From contig NC_134084.1 in NCBI RefSeq assembly GCF_000715075.1, forward strand, positions 4,962,501 through 5,026,500: a stretch of 64,000 bases of DNA, read 5' to 3'. Under the pieces are notes generated by a model, which worked only from the letters and a program-made list of their open reading frames with translations, made no database searches and was not told where the DNA came from. This DNA is from Nicotiana tabacum. Taxonomy: Eukaryota > Streptophyta > Magnoliopsida > Solanales > Solanaceae. Shown here piece after piece: positions 10,897 to 21,774 of this stretch. Numbering within the stretch: position 1 is the first letter of the stretch; the number at the start of each line of letters is the position of its first letter. The position numbers and the translations under genes were made by a program.

Positions 10897-12702
10897 TTCA
10901 GGATATTTCCTCTGATTCCGTGTCCGAATATGTCCCTGACTGGCCCGGGAGAATGATATTGACTGATGATACTCCTCCACCCACACCCACTTCCCAAGTA
11001 GTAGATCATGTCTCCACTGAGTCGTCTGAGGTCTCAGCAGCCGGCAGTGGCGAGTACTCCACCTCCCCAACAGCTTTATTTTCTGGGGAGAGTGCAGGCG
11101 TAGGTGATGAGGGAGATGAGGAGGTACCTGAGGGTGGTGAGTCTCAGGTTAGGGGGATTTCCCATACTAGGAAACCCGAAGTCTGGGAGGATAGGTTTGT
11201 AAGCCAAGTAGCATACTACAAATTTAGGGAGTGGTGGCCGGTGCAAAAACTGATTTTGGAGAGGAGTTTAGTAGATAGAGATCTTCTACCCCTAAACCCC
11301 GATGTGCATAGATAGTTTAGAACAAGAGTGGGGTGGGAGCACTTTATAGATGACTGCAGGGAGACAAATGAACACTTGGTCAATGAGTTTTACTGTAATG
11401 TGGCCCACATCGTCAAAGGCTCCAAAGTGACTAAGGTTCAAAACAAAAAGGTGTTGTTCGATGGGAAGTCTCTAAATGAATATTTGGGCTTCAATGAGGA
11501 AGATGAATCTCTTTATATGGCAAAGCTGGAGATGGGCAAGGAGGTCCGTACATGGTTAGCTCAGTACTTGGAAATCCCAGGTACCGTTCTGGAGTGGTTG
11601 ACTGTTGGGGTCAAAATATTATGGAGGACCCTAAACTTTGAGGTGAAGGGCTAAGAGACATTTGTGTGTAGCCGGTTAGACCCTAATACCCATGACCAGA
11701 CACTTCCTCTCCACCGGGCTGTTTCGGTTGCTTCCATTATGGCGGGGTACCCCATAAACGTGGGGAATGTGATGTCCCGGATCATTTCTATAGTGGGTGC
11801 CAAGAGCGACCGGAACTATCCTTTCCCCAACACCCTTACTATGTACTTCCGGGACATGCAGGTGGACAAGAGACCATACGACATCAAGTTCAAGGAGACA
11901 GCCCCGTTCTCCTGGTACAGCTTGAAGGGGAATGACAACCCCAAGGATAAGAACAACAAAGCCCCTGCTTCTACCTCAACTAGCCAGTCTGAAGAGCCAG
12001 TTGTGGTAGAGACCCCAGCTGAGCCAGCCTCACTCATACTGAGATGCCTCCTGGACCCTCCACTTTAGATATTCCTCCAGGCCCTTCCACATCAGCGGGC
12101 CCAGAGATTCCATCTACTCGGGCCCATCCTATCATTGCCCACCGGCTGAGCCAAATGCTTCAGAGTTTAAACAACTGGATGTATACTGCATTATCCAAGT
12201 TGTCTACCTTGACCTCCACCATTGCAGCTCAGTCGGCCCCTCAGCCAGCACAGGTCCCACAGTCTATAGAGGATGCCTTAAAGAAGATAATTGAAAACTA
12301 GGAGAAGATCCTCAGTACACAGGCTGATTTGGCAAAGGCAGTGGATTCACATGGCAAGGCTCTGAAGGAGCTTGCCAAGGAGCACAAGAAGCTATGCAAG
12401 ACACGGGCCTCCAAGGAGTCCGTGAAGGAGCTACCGGCGGATGTGGATAGATTGAAGGCAGACCAGCTGCCTTTAGACTTATTATTTGAGGACTCAGCCC
12501 CAGCATTAGTGCCGCCAGCAGAGCCACAGCAGGAGCAGGAGCAGCGACCTCCAAATAGGAGGAGGATGATCCCGAGCGCATATGATGCCATCATCTAGTT
12601 GGCAGACCCACCGAAGGCTTCCTCCCGTCAGCCACAGGATGTATCTGATACACAGCCTGTCCAGGTCCAGGCACTGGTCCCAGCAGCTGAGCAGCAGGAG
12701 TC
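10897..12702 (+). pseudogene. Athila extra ORF, partial duplicate (copy C)
   Basis: A second copy of the extra ORF begins in the acidic linker, at the equivalent of 7873 in copy B, and runs to the equivalent of about 9660. It lacks the N-terminus, promoter and intron. The conserved domain (11180-11900; NEYLGF, GYPINVGNVMSRI) and coiled coil (12240-12480) are recognisable. TAG at 11313-11315, TAA at 11652-11654, a frameshift near 12040 and further TAGs break it. It stops at 12702 against Tat integrase on the opposite strand, with no LTR or TSD, so the boundary is a rearrangement breakpoint. Confidence 0.8.
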
Positions 12703-12939
12703 TGTAGCGAAACAGCTTCAGCCCATTTAGAGAAATAGTCTGTAGCGGCCAATATGTACATCTGTCCTTTTGATTACTTTGGAAGTGGTCCAACAACGTC
12801 AAATCCACATGCATCAAAAGGCCATGAAGCTATAGTTGGGTGAAGAGGCTTTGGAGGTTGGTGGATGTAGTTGGCATGAAATTGACACGCTTGACATCTT
12901 TTGGCATGATCCATGCAATCTTTCACCATTGTCGCCCAG
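12703..12939 (-). pseudogene. Tat integrase, zinc finger end and start of core
   Basis: Minus-strand translation gives WATMVKDC, then HAKRCQACQ (CxxC of the zinc finger) and the core start (FDVVGPLPKSSKGQ, AATDYFSKWAEAV), which contains the first catalytic Asp. The frame continues the integrase N-terminus at 14430-14762 across the inserted solo LTR. The remaining core and C-terminus were lost at 12702. Confidence 0.85.
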
Positions 12940-14428
12940 GGTCGCAATAGCTTTTACCTGATATGAGGGTCGGGATCGAATTCCTTAGGGAGCTAGGAAG
13001 GGAGTTGAGTATCTGTCTAGACTAGAGTCGTGTAATTGTTCCAAATGTCACTTCCAATCATCTTTTGATTTTTCTCTAACAAACTAATATTATCAACTAC
13101 TAATTAGAACTAAATTATGCTAATGAGAAAATTGCTAGAGTTGTATCTAATGGGTAGAAAGGCACTAGGGTAGTGACTTTCACCTAGATGGATAATTGAT
13201 GGGTAAATGCTTCTAAGGTTCGATTGTCATGATTGGGGAAATATGCTATAACCGTTGTACAATTTTACCCACTCTCACACCTTTCGGTAGAGAAAGTGAT
13301 TTTGCCCAATTGACTCTCTCGAGACCAAATAGGTAGGCGAATTAGCTCAAGCAACTAGGGTTCAAGTCGGGTAATTACTCTCTCGAGGTTTAACCCTTTA
13401 ATTGGGACTATCAGTTCTCTTGAGTCCATCCCAATTCCTTTGTTGGGTCAATTTTGGAGACTTAGGCTCTCTTTCTCAAGAAGAGCCAAGTCAACTTAGC
13501 ACAAACCAATGTTTGCAACCACCAATTCATAGATTAAACCATAAAATTATCCTAAATAGTATCCATAGTCAATCTAACCCTAGATGTCAACACCCATCAA
13601 TTACCCACACTAGGGTTGAGCCACAACCCTAGCTAATGAGTTTAGCTACTCATGCTTGAAGAAGAGAATAGAGAAATAGATGAAGAACAAGACATATTAA
13701 TTAAAAGTTAATGTAAATATAGAGAATCTATCGTTAAATCTAAGTTGAGATGCCAAAAATGGCTACACAATAGCTTCTCACGAGCGTAGCCTTGTTCAAA
13801 AAATAGCTTATACCTTAAAAATAGAAAATTGTTCTATTTATACTAAGCTAGAAAAACTGGACAAAAATGCCCCTGCAAGGTCAGTGCGGACCGCACAGAA
13901 TGGACCGCGGCCGCACTAGGCTCTTGGACTTGAAGTCTTGGCTCTCTGAACTCAGGCTCCGCGGACCGCGCAGAATGGACCGCGGCCGCGGAGGTCTCTA
14001 ATGCTATCCGCACAAATATGACCGCGGACCGCACTGGAATGATACTTGTCAAATTACATCTCTCTGATCTTCTCTTACGCGGACAACACATAATGGTAAT
14101 GCGACCGCGGAACCTTCAGTGTGGACCGTGCAAGATCGAATGCGACCTCACTTCCTTGAAGCTCGATTTGCCAGCTCTCTGAATCCCCTAGTGCGGACCA
14201 CACAAAGTGTAGTGCGGCCACACTAGGCCTTTTTGTCCTAAGTTTGCCTTGTCTTTGGTACTTGAGCAGGTTTCACTCCTTTTGAGCTGATCTTTGACAT
14301 TTCGTCACTATGTCGATCAAACCTGCAATCAAGCACAACTTATGAGCCTTCTGGGACTATTTTGTAAAAATTTATAATTAAAGCGTAAGCAGGAAGTAGC
14401 ATAAAACACATCAAAATTCCTAGTTATG
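12940..14428 (-). mobile_element. Athila-type solo LTR inserted in Tat integrase
   Basis: About 1.49 kb, close to the 1.44-1.45 kb LTRs of the complete Athila element. It shares landmarks with them on the opposite strand: the GGTCGGGATCGAAT region at the end, the TTTAATTGGG block, a GC-rich cluster (13883-14215) and a TATA box at 13832-13842 (minus, TATAAATAGAA). The start reads TCATAACTAGG instead of TGATAACTAGG. The Tat integrase frame resumes on either side, which shows an insertion. No clean 5-bp TSD is seen; the ends have probably mutated. No internal coding sequence, hence solo LTR. Confidence 0.8.
13832..13842 (-). promoter_or_regulatory. TATA box of solo LTR
   Basis: Minus-strand TATAAATAGAA lies about 40 bases downstream, in the transcription direction, of the GC-rich cluster 13883-14215. 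This is the same spacing pattern as in the other Athila LTRs. Confidence 0.55.
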
Positions 14429-14429
14429 A

Positions 14430-14762
14430 GTAGCCTATCCTCTTGATGCGAAAATGGAGCTTGGGACCAGATTGGTGTGCTCCACATGAGCCAGAATGTG
14501 CTTCCTCCATCGCTTGGCCGGCTTATTCTTTGTCAAGACATCGCAAGAATAGTCCTTCAAAAGAGCGGCAAAATAAAGTCCCCTTGTAGAAGATGAATCG
14601 TGGTGCTCTTTGTTTGATGTCTGTTCTTTGTCGCGGATCTTCAGGTAACTTTCCATGTTCAAGGTACTCTATCATTGATTGCCTCCAATCTTCTTCTTCA
14701 ATTGCTCGAACAGACGTATGATGACTTTCGTTGATTTAAAGATCCAGAAGTCTAGGAATAAC
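14430..14762 (-). pseudogene. Tat integrase N-terminal zinc-binding region
   Basis: In one minus-strand frame the residues RRSF...RCLDKE are followed by a TAG and then EEAHSGSCGAH, which holds the two histidines of the HHCC zinc finger, and RIGY. The partner cysteines are on the other side of the solo LTR (12703-12939). Shifts and stops make it non-functional. Confidence 0.7.
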
Positions 14763-15515
14763 CTATCGATGATGCATATATACCTTTGTTGACTCATTCT
14801 CTCCAAGTGCCTTCGTCGTGGCCAAGTTAGCCAAAGCATCAGCCTTGCGATTTTCTTCTCTTGGGAAGTGGTTTAAGAACACTTGGTCAAATTTTTCAAG
14901 TAAACTAGAAGCGTATTGATGGTATGGCAATAGATCTTCCTTCTTTACCTCGTAACTCCCCAAAAGTTGGTTGATGATCAGCTTAGAGTCGCTGTAGATC
15001 TCCAACTGTAGAATCTTTATTTCTATTGCCATTTCGAGACAGAAGATCAAAGCTTGGTACTCTGCAGCATTGATGGAGCATGTTTCATCTAAAACAAAAG
15101 ATAATGGCAAGACTTGCCTTTCTAGAGAGATCAACCCAACACCTGCCCCCGTACTGTTGCGACGTGCAGATCCATTAAAGAACATTTTCCATGGTGGAAA
15201 CTCTTCGATGAACAAAACGTCTTTATCTGGAAACTCATCTGAAAGCTCCCATTCTGTCGGAAGAGGGTGATCAGCCAGAAAATTTGCTAGTTCTTGTCCT
15301 TTCACAGCTTTTTGAGGTGTGTATGTGATCTCATATTGGTTGAACAATATGGACCATCTTGTTAGGTGTCCAAAAAGAACAGATCGAGTCATCACAAACT
15401 TCATGGGATCTGCTCGAGAGATTAGTTTGATGGTGTATGCTTCAAAATAATGCCTTAGCTTCTTTATCGCATAAAGTAATGCTAAGCATATTTTCTCAAC
15501 AAGCGTATAGTTCAT
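14763..15515 (-). pseudogene. Tat RNase H and second (archaeal-type) RNase H
   Basis: A 250-codon open frame. The first half is the classical Ty3 RNase H (NYTLVEKICLALLYAIKKL, then FLADHPLP). The second half is the additional RNase H known from Tat/Ogre elements: WKMFFNGSARRNSTGAG, NAAEYQAL, YSDSKLIINQL, and ENRKADALANLA. In the first motif the usual catalytic Asp of F-D-G-S is Asn (FNGS), so this domain should be inactive here. The Glu and two later Asp positions are kept. It lies between RT and integrase as expected for the lineage. Confidence 0.85.
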
Positions 15516-15578
15516 CTCAGCTCCTATCAGATTCGGCTAAGGTAGTACAAAGTCTTGTTCCATTCCTTCCTCATTCTC

Positions 15579-16521
15579 TTAAGCAAGTAGTGCTCCAAGT
15601 GAACGTTCATATGCCGCGATGTAGAGTATCAATGGCTTCCCAAGCATTGGTGCCCCTAACACAGGTGGATTCAGCAAGTATTTTTTGATGCTTTCAAAAG
15701 TATTTTGACATGACTGATCCCAATAAAAAGGGATATCCTTCCTCAATAGATGATTGAAGGGTTGAGATCGTCCGGCTAGATTAGAGATGAACCTCCGGAT
15801 GAATGCTAAGTTTCCTTGGGGACTTCGAAGCTCTCTCAAGTTCTTTGGCTTGGGCATTTTCTGAATGGCGTCAATCTTTGCAGGATCAACTTCAATTCCA
15901 TGATGACGCACAATGAAGCCAAGAAACTTTACTGAGGTAACTCCAAATGCACACTTGAGTGGATTCATCTTTAGGTCGAATTTTCTTAACCTTTCAAAAA
16001 CAATTCGAAGGTCTTCAAGGTGGTAACGCCTACTCTTCATCTTCACCACCAAGTCATCTAGGTAGAATTTAACTCTCTAATGGAGCATGTCACCAAATAT
16101 GTTTTGCATCGTGCGTTGGTAGGTGGCACCAACATTCTTCAGACCGAAAGGGCATCACTTTGTAGCAATATATCCCTTTTGGAGTTTGGAAAGTAATACA
16201 CTCTTCATCTTTTGGAGACATTCTGATTTGATTGTATCCAGAGGACCCATCCATGAATGACATAGCTTTATGCCCTATTGTAGCATCAACCATGAGTTCA
16301 ATAATTGGTAGCGGGAAGTAATCTTTTGGACATACCTTCTTTAGGTCTCTAAAGTCAACACAAACACGTATTTGACCATTCTTCTTCTTGATAGGTACAA
16401 TATTCGATATCCATGATAGGTACTTTACCTCTCGAATAAATCCCGCCTCAATGAGCTTATTGACTTCGACTTCAATTTGTGATACAAGCTTGGGTCGAAA
16501 CATGCGTTGTGACTGCTTCAC
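15579..16521 (-). pseudogene. Tat reverse transcriptase
   Basis: Two minus-strand frames (16521-16090 and 16052-15579) cover the RT domain: KKKNGQIRVCVDFRDLKKVCPKD, SFMDGSSGYNQI, then the catalytic YLDD (about 16055-16070, between the two frames), LGFIVRHHGIEVDPAKI, and the connection to RNase H. A frameshift around 16110 (VMPFRSEECWCHL in place of the usual continuation) and a stop near 16080 break the polyprotein. Residues for metal binding are still visible (Asp in FMDG, the DD of YLDD). Confidence 0.85.
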
Positions 16522-16530
16522 AGGGCGTGC

Positions 16531-17759
16531 TCAACTTTTGATCCCTAAATGATGAACAACTACCTTAGGACTAAGACCAGACATTTCTTTATACGACCAA
16601 ACGAAGACATCTTTGTACTCGGTCAACAGCTTAGAGTATTCCTCCTCCTCTTGAGGCGTAAGAAGCGTACTAATAAAGGCGAGGCGTGGATCTTTCGGAG
16701 TACCTAAATTGAGTTCCTTAATCTCATCCATAGTTGATTGCCCGCCATCTTCTAGTTGAGGTGGAGCCTCATGTACTTCATCATCAACGTTAAGGCATGG
16801 GCTATCTTCCACATTTATATGATAGGATGTTTCCACAAAGTCTGACTTTTCTCTTTGACTTCCTTGGATGGTCGGCATGGCTTCTTTCTCTTTCTTTGCT
16901 TCTTTACGAGGCTAGCAAGTGTGAACAATGGTTCTCCTTTGCACCTTTAGTGGACCATCTGTGGATATTGACAAAATAGACTTCCTCTTCATACGTGATG
17001 GGAAAGCACTATAGATTTCTTTGTCAACAACAATTTCAAAATGATCCCGCTCCTCATGGACTTGCTCCTTATGTTTTGACAGTATATTTCTAGATGTCGA
17101 CTTCTTTGTGGTCCCTAGGTGATAAAAGACAGAGTTCTTTGAGGTAGTGGAAACTTATTTTAGATGTTTGGAAGATACACGTTCACCTTTGTGACTTAGC
17201 CTTTCAAACACCGAGACCGGAGGGGTTGAGCCTCCAATGCGATATAATACTGAAGCCCATTGTTTTATTTTCTTGCCCTTAACTTCCTTCATCTCCTCTA
17301 CCGAGGTGTATTGTGATGAAGCTATCTTTGCTTCTCTTTGATGAAATTGAAAGAGGATCTGCCAAACTAAACCCCCAACCCAAACTTTGGAGTGGCGACG
17401 TAGTGCCCTTGCTTTCTCAACTTCATTTGGGACTCACTGAGCCCATGTATCTTTTCACCAGTGATTTCGTCTTTGAGTTCTCCTAGTTGTGATGGATTGG
17501 AGAAGTCATAACCAGACTTTTCAAGCCGTATGAAGGCCTTAGGATCATAGTGCCCTTTTATTTTATTAGCTTGGAGATTGCCTTTAGCAGACTCACAAGT
17601 CACGAATGGGATTTGTGCAACTGGGACAATCATAAGCTCCTTCAAATGTTGGATATCTTTGTGACTCATTTTCTTCTTTGGAATACATTCTTGTAGAAAA
17701 AGGTTGCCCTTTCTTTCGACGTTTACATGGAACATAGCGAAATACCAGATGCTCCTCAA
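16531..17759 (-). pseudogene. Tat protease-RT spacer region
   Basis: The frames 17759-17367 and 16878-16531 resemble the conserved spacer between protease and RT in Tat elements: PKAFIRLEKSGYDFSNPS, GEKIHGLSESQMKLRKQGHY, and LLTEYKDVFVWSYKEMSG just upstream of RT. The last segment normally precedes the RT N-terminus directly. Stops and frameshifts occur between the frames (for example near 17360 and 16910). No catalytic site is expected here. Confidence 0.7.
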
Positions 17760-18120
17760 TCTTTATCTGTATGTCACCTTCAGATGATGATAGCTTAATG
17801 GAGACTTCTTCTATTCCCTTCTTAGGCAGCTTGGTGGTAGTCCATTGAGCCTCATTTTCCTCTTCTGACTTGACATCAACTTCTCCACTTTCGGTTCACA
17901 AGAATCTAGGTAGAATTTTGCATCTGCAAAGTAAGACTCCGTCTCAGTGGAAGGCTTGATGTCTGCATCAATTTTGACTATCTCACCATCTCTTCTGTAC
18001 TTCAGGCATTGATGTAAAGTATATTATACCACCCCATTCTCATGAATCCAGAGATGTCCAAGAAATAAGTTGTATGATGTTTTAGCATCTATGACGTGAA
18101 TCAGGATGTTTGAATTCATC

Positions 18121-18675
18121 TCACCAATTAATAATTATCATACCTATGGCTCGTTGTCCTCCTTGGTTGAAACCGTGGATTGTTAGGTTACTTTTGGATA
18201 ACTCATCGATAGAGATCCCAAGCTTTTTTAGTACCATCCTTGGCATGATGTTGATAGCCAAACCATTATCAACAAGTATGAGATTGAGATGTCGTTCCCG
18301 AATGGACCCTACAACAAACAAAGGTCTGTTATGTGGCTTAGACCCCAACAATAAGTCATCATCTGTGAATGAAATTGTTGCACAACATATGACAACTTTT
18401 CTGTGATCGTGATGTTCATGTGTTTTCATTGGAGCAGGCTCATCGTTGCTTTCCATTATTTTGTCAGTACTAGAAACTACATGAGTTGCACTAACGTGAC
18501 CTCCATGAAGGAATTCTCCAAGAAAGAATTCATGCAATGTCATGGGCTTTCGGAACATCGACGATAAGGCACTGCTAATCTTCTTGCTAGTAGAAGATTT
18601 GATATTTCTTGGTGATTGTAGCCTATATGCATTTCTCATCATCTCTCTTGAATTAGGAATTCGTAGCCTCAACAT
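18121..18675 (-). pseudogene. Tat aspartic protease region
   Basis: An 184-codon frame whose C-terminal half has the retropepsin-like signature LILVDNGLAINIMP followed by LKKLGIS and LTIHGFN. The active-site triplet is DNG in place of the usual DTG/DSG; whether that is lineage-typical or a mutation cannot be told from one copy. Upstream is the linker from gag. The Athila element is inserted about 200 bases further upstream, at 18877 on the plus strand. Confidence 0.75.
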
Positions 18676-18872
18676 TGCCTGATGTTTTCACTTCTTGTGA
18701 GTGACTACAATCCAACCCTCATCGTCTTTGTCTTTGGAGTGATTATCTAGCTCTAGTGAACCTTTAAGAGTTTTCCTTGTAAGATCAACTTCAACGGGCT
18801 CGAAACTTCCAAATTGTAAGAATGCAGTGCTTGACATGTTATGCAACTTTGAACACTTCTTTTCCTTGAGCG

Positions 18873-18877
18873 CGATA
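18873..18877 (+). repeat. TSD (CGATA), left copy, of the Athila element
   Basis: CGATA directly precedes the 5' LTR and is repeated exactly at 32662-32666 directly after the 3' LTR. Five-base duplications are usual for Ty3 integrases. Confidence 0.95.
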
Positions 18878-20318
18878 TGATAACTAAGGACTCTAGTCTA
18901 GTTTATGATCCTTTTTGCTTGAGTTTTGGACTAAAATGTTTACAAGTATTCCCCAAAAGCTAAATTATTGTGATTGTTTGTAGTGTTTGGTCAAAAACGG
19001 TCAAGGATGTCATAACCAGCTCAAAAAGGCAGTGAAACCTGCACAAGTTCAAAACCAAGTCAAAGCAGCGCTATAGCGGAAAATCCACCGCGGACATAGA
19101 AGACCCACCGCGACCGCGGTCCTTTTATCGTGGTCCCGGTGGCAAGGATTCAGAGAGTTGTCATTTTTGGAATTCAAGCTACCGCGGTCCGCGGTGATTT
19201 TATGCGACCGTGGTACCCCTACCGCAACAGCAGTCCTTTTACCGCGGTCTGCGTAGAAGAGATTCAGAGAGCCTGGAGTCTGAGCTAATGCTGAAGACCG
19301 CGGTCCGCGGTAGACTCACCACTGCAACGGTCCATTTTTTTCTGTCAATGGTACCTCCGTTAGGGGCATTTTTGTCTGAAAAAATTGGTTGTGTATAAAT
19401 ACTACTTTTTCAGATTTTTAGGTTATCTTACGTTAGCTGAGCACGTGAACCGCTGCTTTTGTCTCTTTTGAGTAATTTTGTAGCTTACTTAGCAATTAAT
19501 CTTAGTCTCTTATCTTGTAATTACACTTTATGGATTATTCTTCATCTCAATCTATGATTTCTTCTTCAATTATGAGTAGCTAAATCCATTAGCTAGGGTT
19601 GTGGCTCAACCCTAGTGTGGGTATTTAATGGGTCTCTTGTTTTAGGGCTTAGATGTTTATGGGTAATGGATATTTGGCCTGATTTATGATTTCTATGTTG
19701 AATTAGTGGTTGCAAACACTAATTTGTTCCTTTTTGACTTAGACTCTTCTTGAGAAAGAGAGACTAAGTCTACGAATTTCAGGCCAACAAGAAATTGGAG
19801 TGTATTCAAGAGATTGATAGCCCCAATTAAAGGGTTAAACCTAGAGATAGTAATACCCGACTTGAGCCAATATTGCTTGCACAAAAAGAATACCCAATTG
19901 GGCTTGAGAAAGCCAATTAGGGCAAAGTCACTCAAACTACAGAGAGGTATAGAGTGAGTAGTTTCGTGCATTGGCTATATCACGGTCCCAACTATAACAT
20001 TATTGCCCTAAGTTTGAGATCCCATTAGATACTCATCTAGGAGAAAGTCACTTCCCTAGTGTCTCTTTACCCATTTAGAAAACCCTACAAAAATATCCAT
20101 TTAGCTTAATTTCTTGCATCAGTAGTATTAAATTTAGAAGTAACAAACAAACAAGAATGATTGGAAGTGCAATTAAAAGTACTACACATTGCTATATTAG
20201 ATAGGAATCCAACTCCAAATATATCTAGCTCCTTGTGGATTCGATCCCGACCTTCTCGGGTAAAAGTTGCATCGATCGCTCTTGCCACTATGTAGTGGTG
20301 TTAGGTTGGAACCCATCA
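18878..20318 (+). mobile_element. 5' LTR of Athila element
   Basis: 1441 bases from TGATAACTAAGG to ...CCATCA. It holds a GC-rich cluster (about 19070-19330) and a TATA box (19394-19403). The rest is AT-rich with a conserved block ending in the GGATTCGATCCCGACC landmark. It pairs with 31208-32661. Confidence 0.95.
19394..19403 (+). promoter_or_regulatory. TATA box of Athila 5' LTR
   Basis: TATAAATACT lies about 60 bases after the last GC-rich word. The same motif is at 31738-31747 in the 3' LTR. It should drive the genomic transcript. Confidence 0.65.
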
Positions 20319-20323
20319 TTTTT

Positions 20324-20341
20324 TGGTGCCGTTGCCAGGGA
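20324..20341 (+). other. Primer binding site, tRNA-Asp type
   Basis: TGGTGCCGTTGCCAGGGA starts five bases after the LTR. It is close to the TGGCGCCGTTGCCGGGG complement of plant tRNA-Asp that Athila elements use for minus-strand priming; two transitions separate them. Confidence 0.85.
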
Positions 20342-20438
20342 GATAAACAGTTTTGGCTATCTATTTGACTTGTTTTGTGTTTTGTTTTCCCTTCCTTCTG
20401 TGTTACTAATTTGTGTGTGTCATCAATTCAGGTACAAA

Positions 20439-21774
20439 ATGGCGAACAACGACAATCTTGGAAATGTTATTCCGGGGAGGAGGTAGATGAAAATATTAAT
20501 GATGAGGTACCTATAGTGCCTCAAGCTCAAAGGAGAGGCCGCCAGGCCAATGATAATGTTCCAGACCCTTCCCCGCCTCCTCCAAGAGTCGTTCCTTGGG
20601 TGCTTCCAAAAGAAAGATATACTAGTGCAATTGTCCCACCCCGGATCTGGGCGGGCAATTTACAAATTGCAAATATGATGTTGACTTTGTTGGAGCAGCG
20701 AGGGTATTTCACAGGTGCTACCCATCAGAATGCATATAAACATCTCAAGGGATTTGTGGATATGTGTTGGAGAAACAAGCAAACAAATGTATCAGAGGAT
20801 GCATTGCGGCTGAGATTATTCCCTTTCTCACTTATAGGGAAAGCTTGGGACTGGCTCGAGAGGCTTTCCAACCATTCTATCACTACATGGGATGAGTGGG
20901 CCAATAAGTTCATAGCCAAGTTTTTCTCACTAGAACATATGGAGGCATTGAGGGATGAAATCATAGCATTCAAACAGGAACCAAATGATCCCCTTCATGA
21001 AATCTGGGATCGATATAGAACTATGGTCAAGGAATGCTCCAACAATGATATGACTGAGGCAATGATTCAACAGACATTTTATTGGGGTATAAACATGACC
21101 AATCAATATGTGGTGAACCAGTTAGCAGGGGGTAATTTCATGAAGCTGCCTTATGCTGAGGCTTGTGATATTCTTGATGAGATGGCTGATACTTCTTCAG
21201 CTTGGCAAAGTCGAGCTAATGTGCCACAGGGTGACCTCACTGTCATTCACTTGCACAAAGAGCTCCATGACCATGGCCAAGCAATAGCAGAGTTGACTAC
21301 AACAATGAACTAGTTGGCAAAAGCTCAGTTACAACAAGTTCAAGCCCCTAGATGCTATGGAAGGTGTCAACATGTTGGTCAACAAGAGGCGACAAAGAGG
21401 TCAACAAGGTCAAAGTAGTCTGGATCAATATGACCAAGGTAGTGGTGGTTTCAATAAAGATGAGGGCTATGATGAGCAGAATGAAGAAGAGCAGTATGTG
21501 AATAATTACCAAGGAAAAAGGGGCAATGCTCCTAACTAACAATAACAGTGGAGATCCCAAGGCAATTAGGGAAATCAAAACCAACAAGGAAATAGCAACT
21601 GGGGTAACAACAATCAAAATTGGGGCAATCAGAACAGCAGGGAAACTAGAGTGGAAACAACAACAATTGGGAGGAAACAACAACCAAGGGGGTTGGAATA
21701 ATGGTTGTTTGGTTTGAGAACCAAACAACCCTCCTCCATTTCCATCCCAAGGTCCTAGCTCATCAAATAATGAG
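20439..21774 (+). pseudogene. Athila gag
   Basis: Gag forms the virus-like particle. Translation would start at ATG 20439-20441 (MANNDNLGNVIPG), just after an AG that could be a splice acceptor. A shift near 20480 moves the frame into the long 20450-21313 stretch. That holds the retrotransposon gag domain (LRLRLFPFSLIGKAWDWLE, FFSLEHMEALRDEI, YRTMVKECSNN; about 20690-21180). A TAG at 21311-21313, probably from CAG, ends it. Downstream, a Gln/Asn/Gly-rich region (21357-21720) continues in other frames. No CCHC zinc knuckle is evident in this copy. Confidence 0.85.

Noticed and set aside
20324..20341. tRNA-like sequence after the LTR
   Set aside because: It is complementary to a tRNA 3' end (primer binding site), not a tRNA gene; no cloverleaf follows. 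The same holds for 44904-44917 and 34314-34332.
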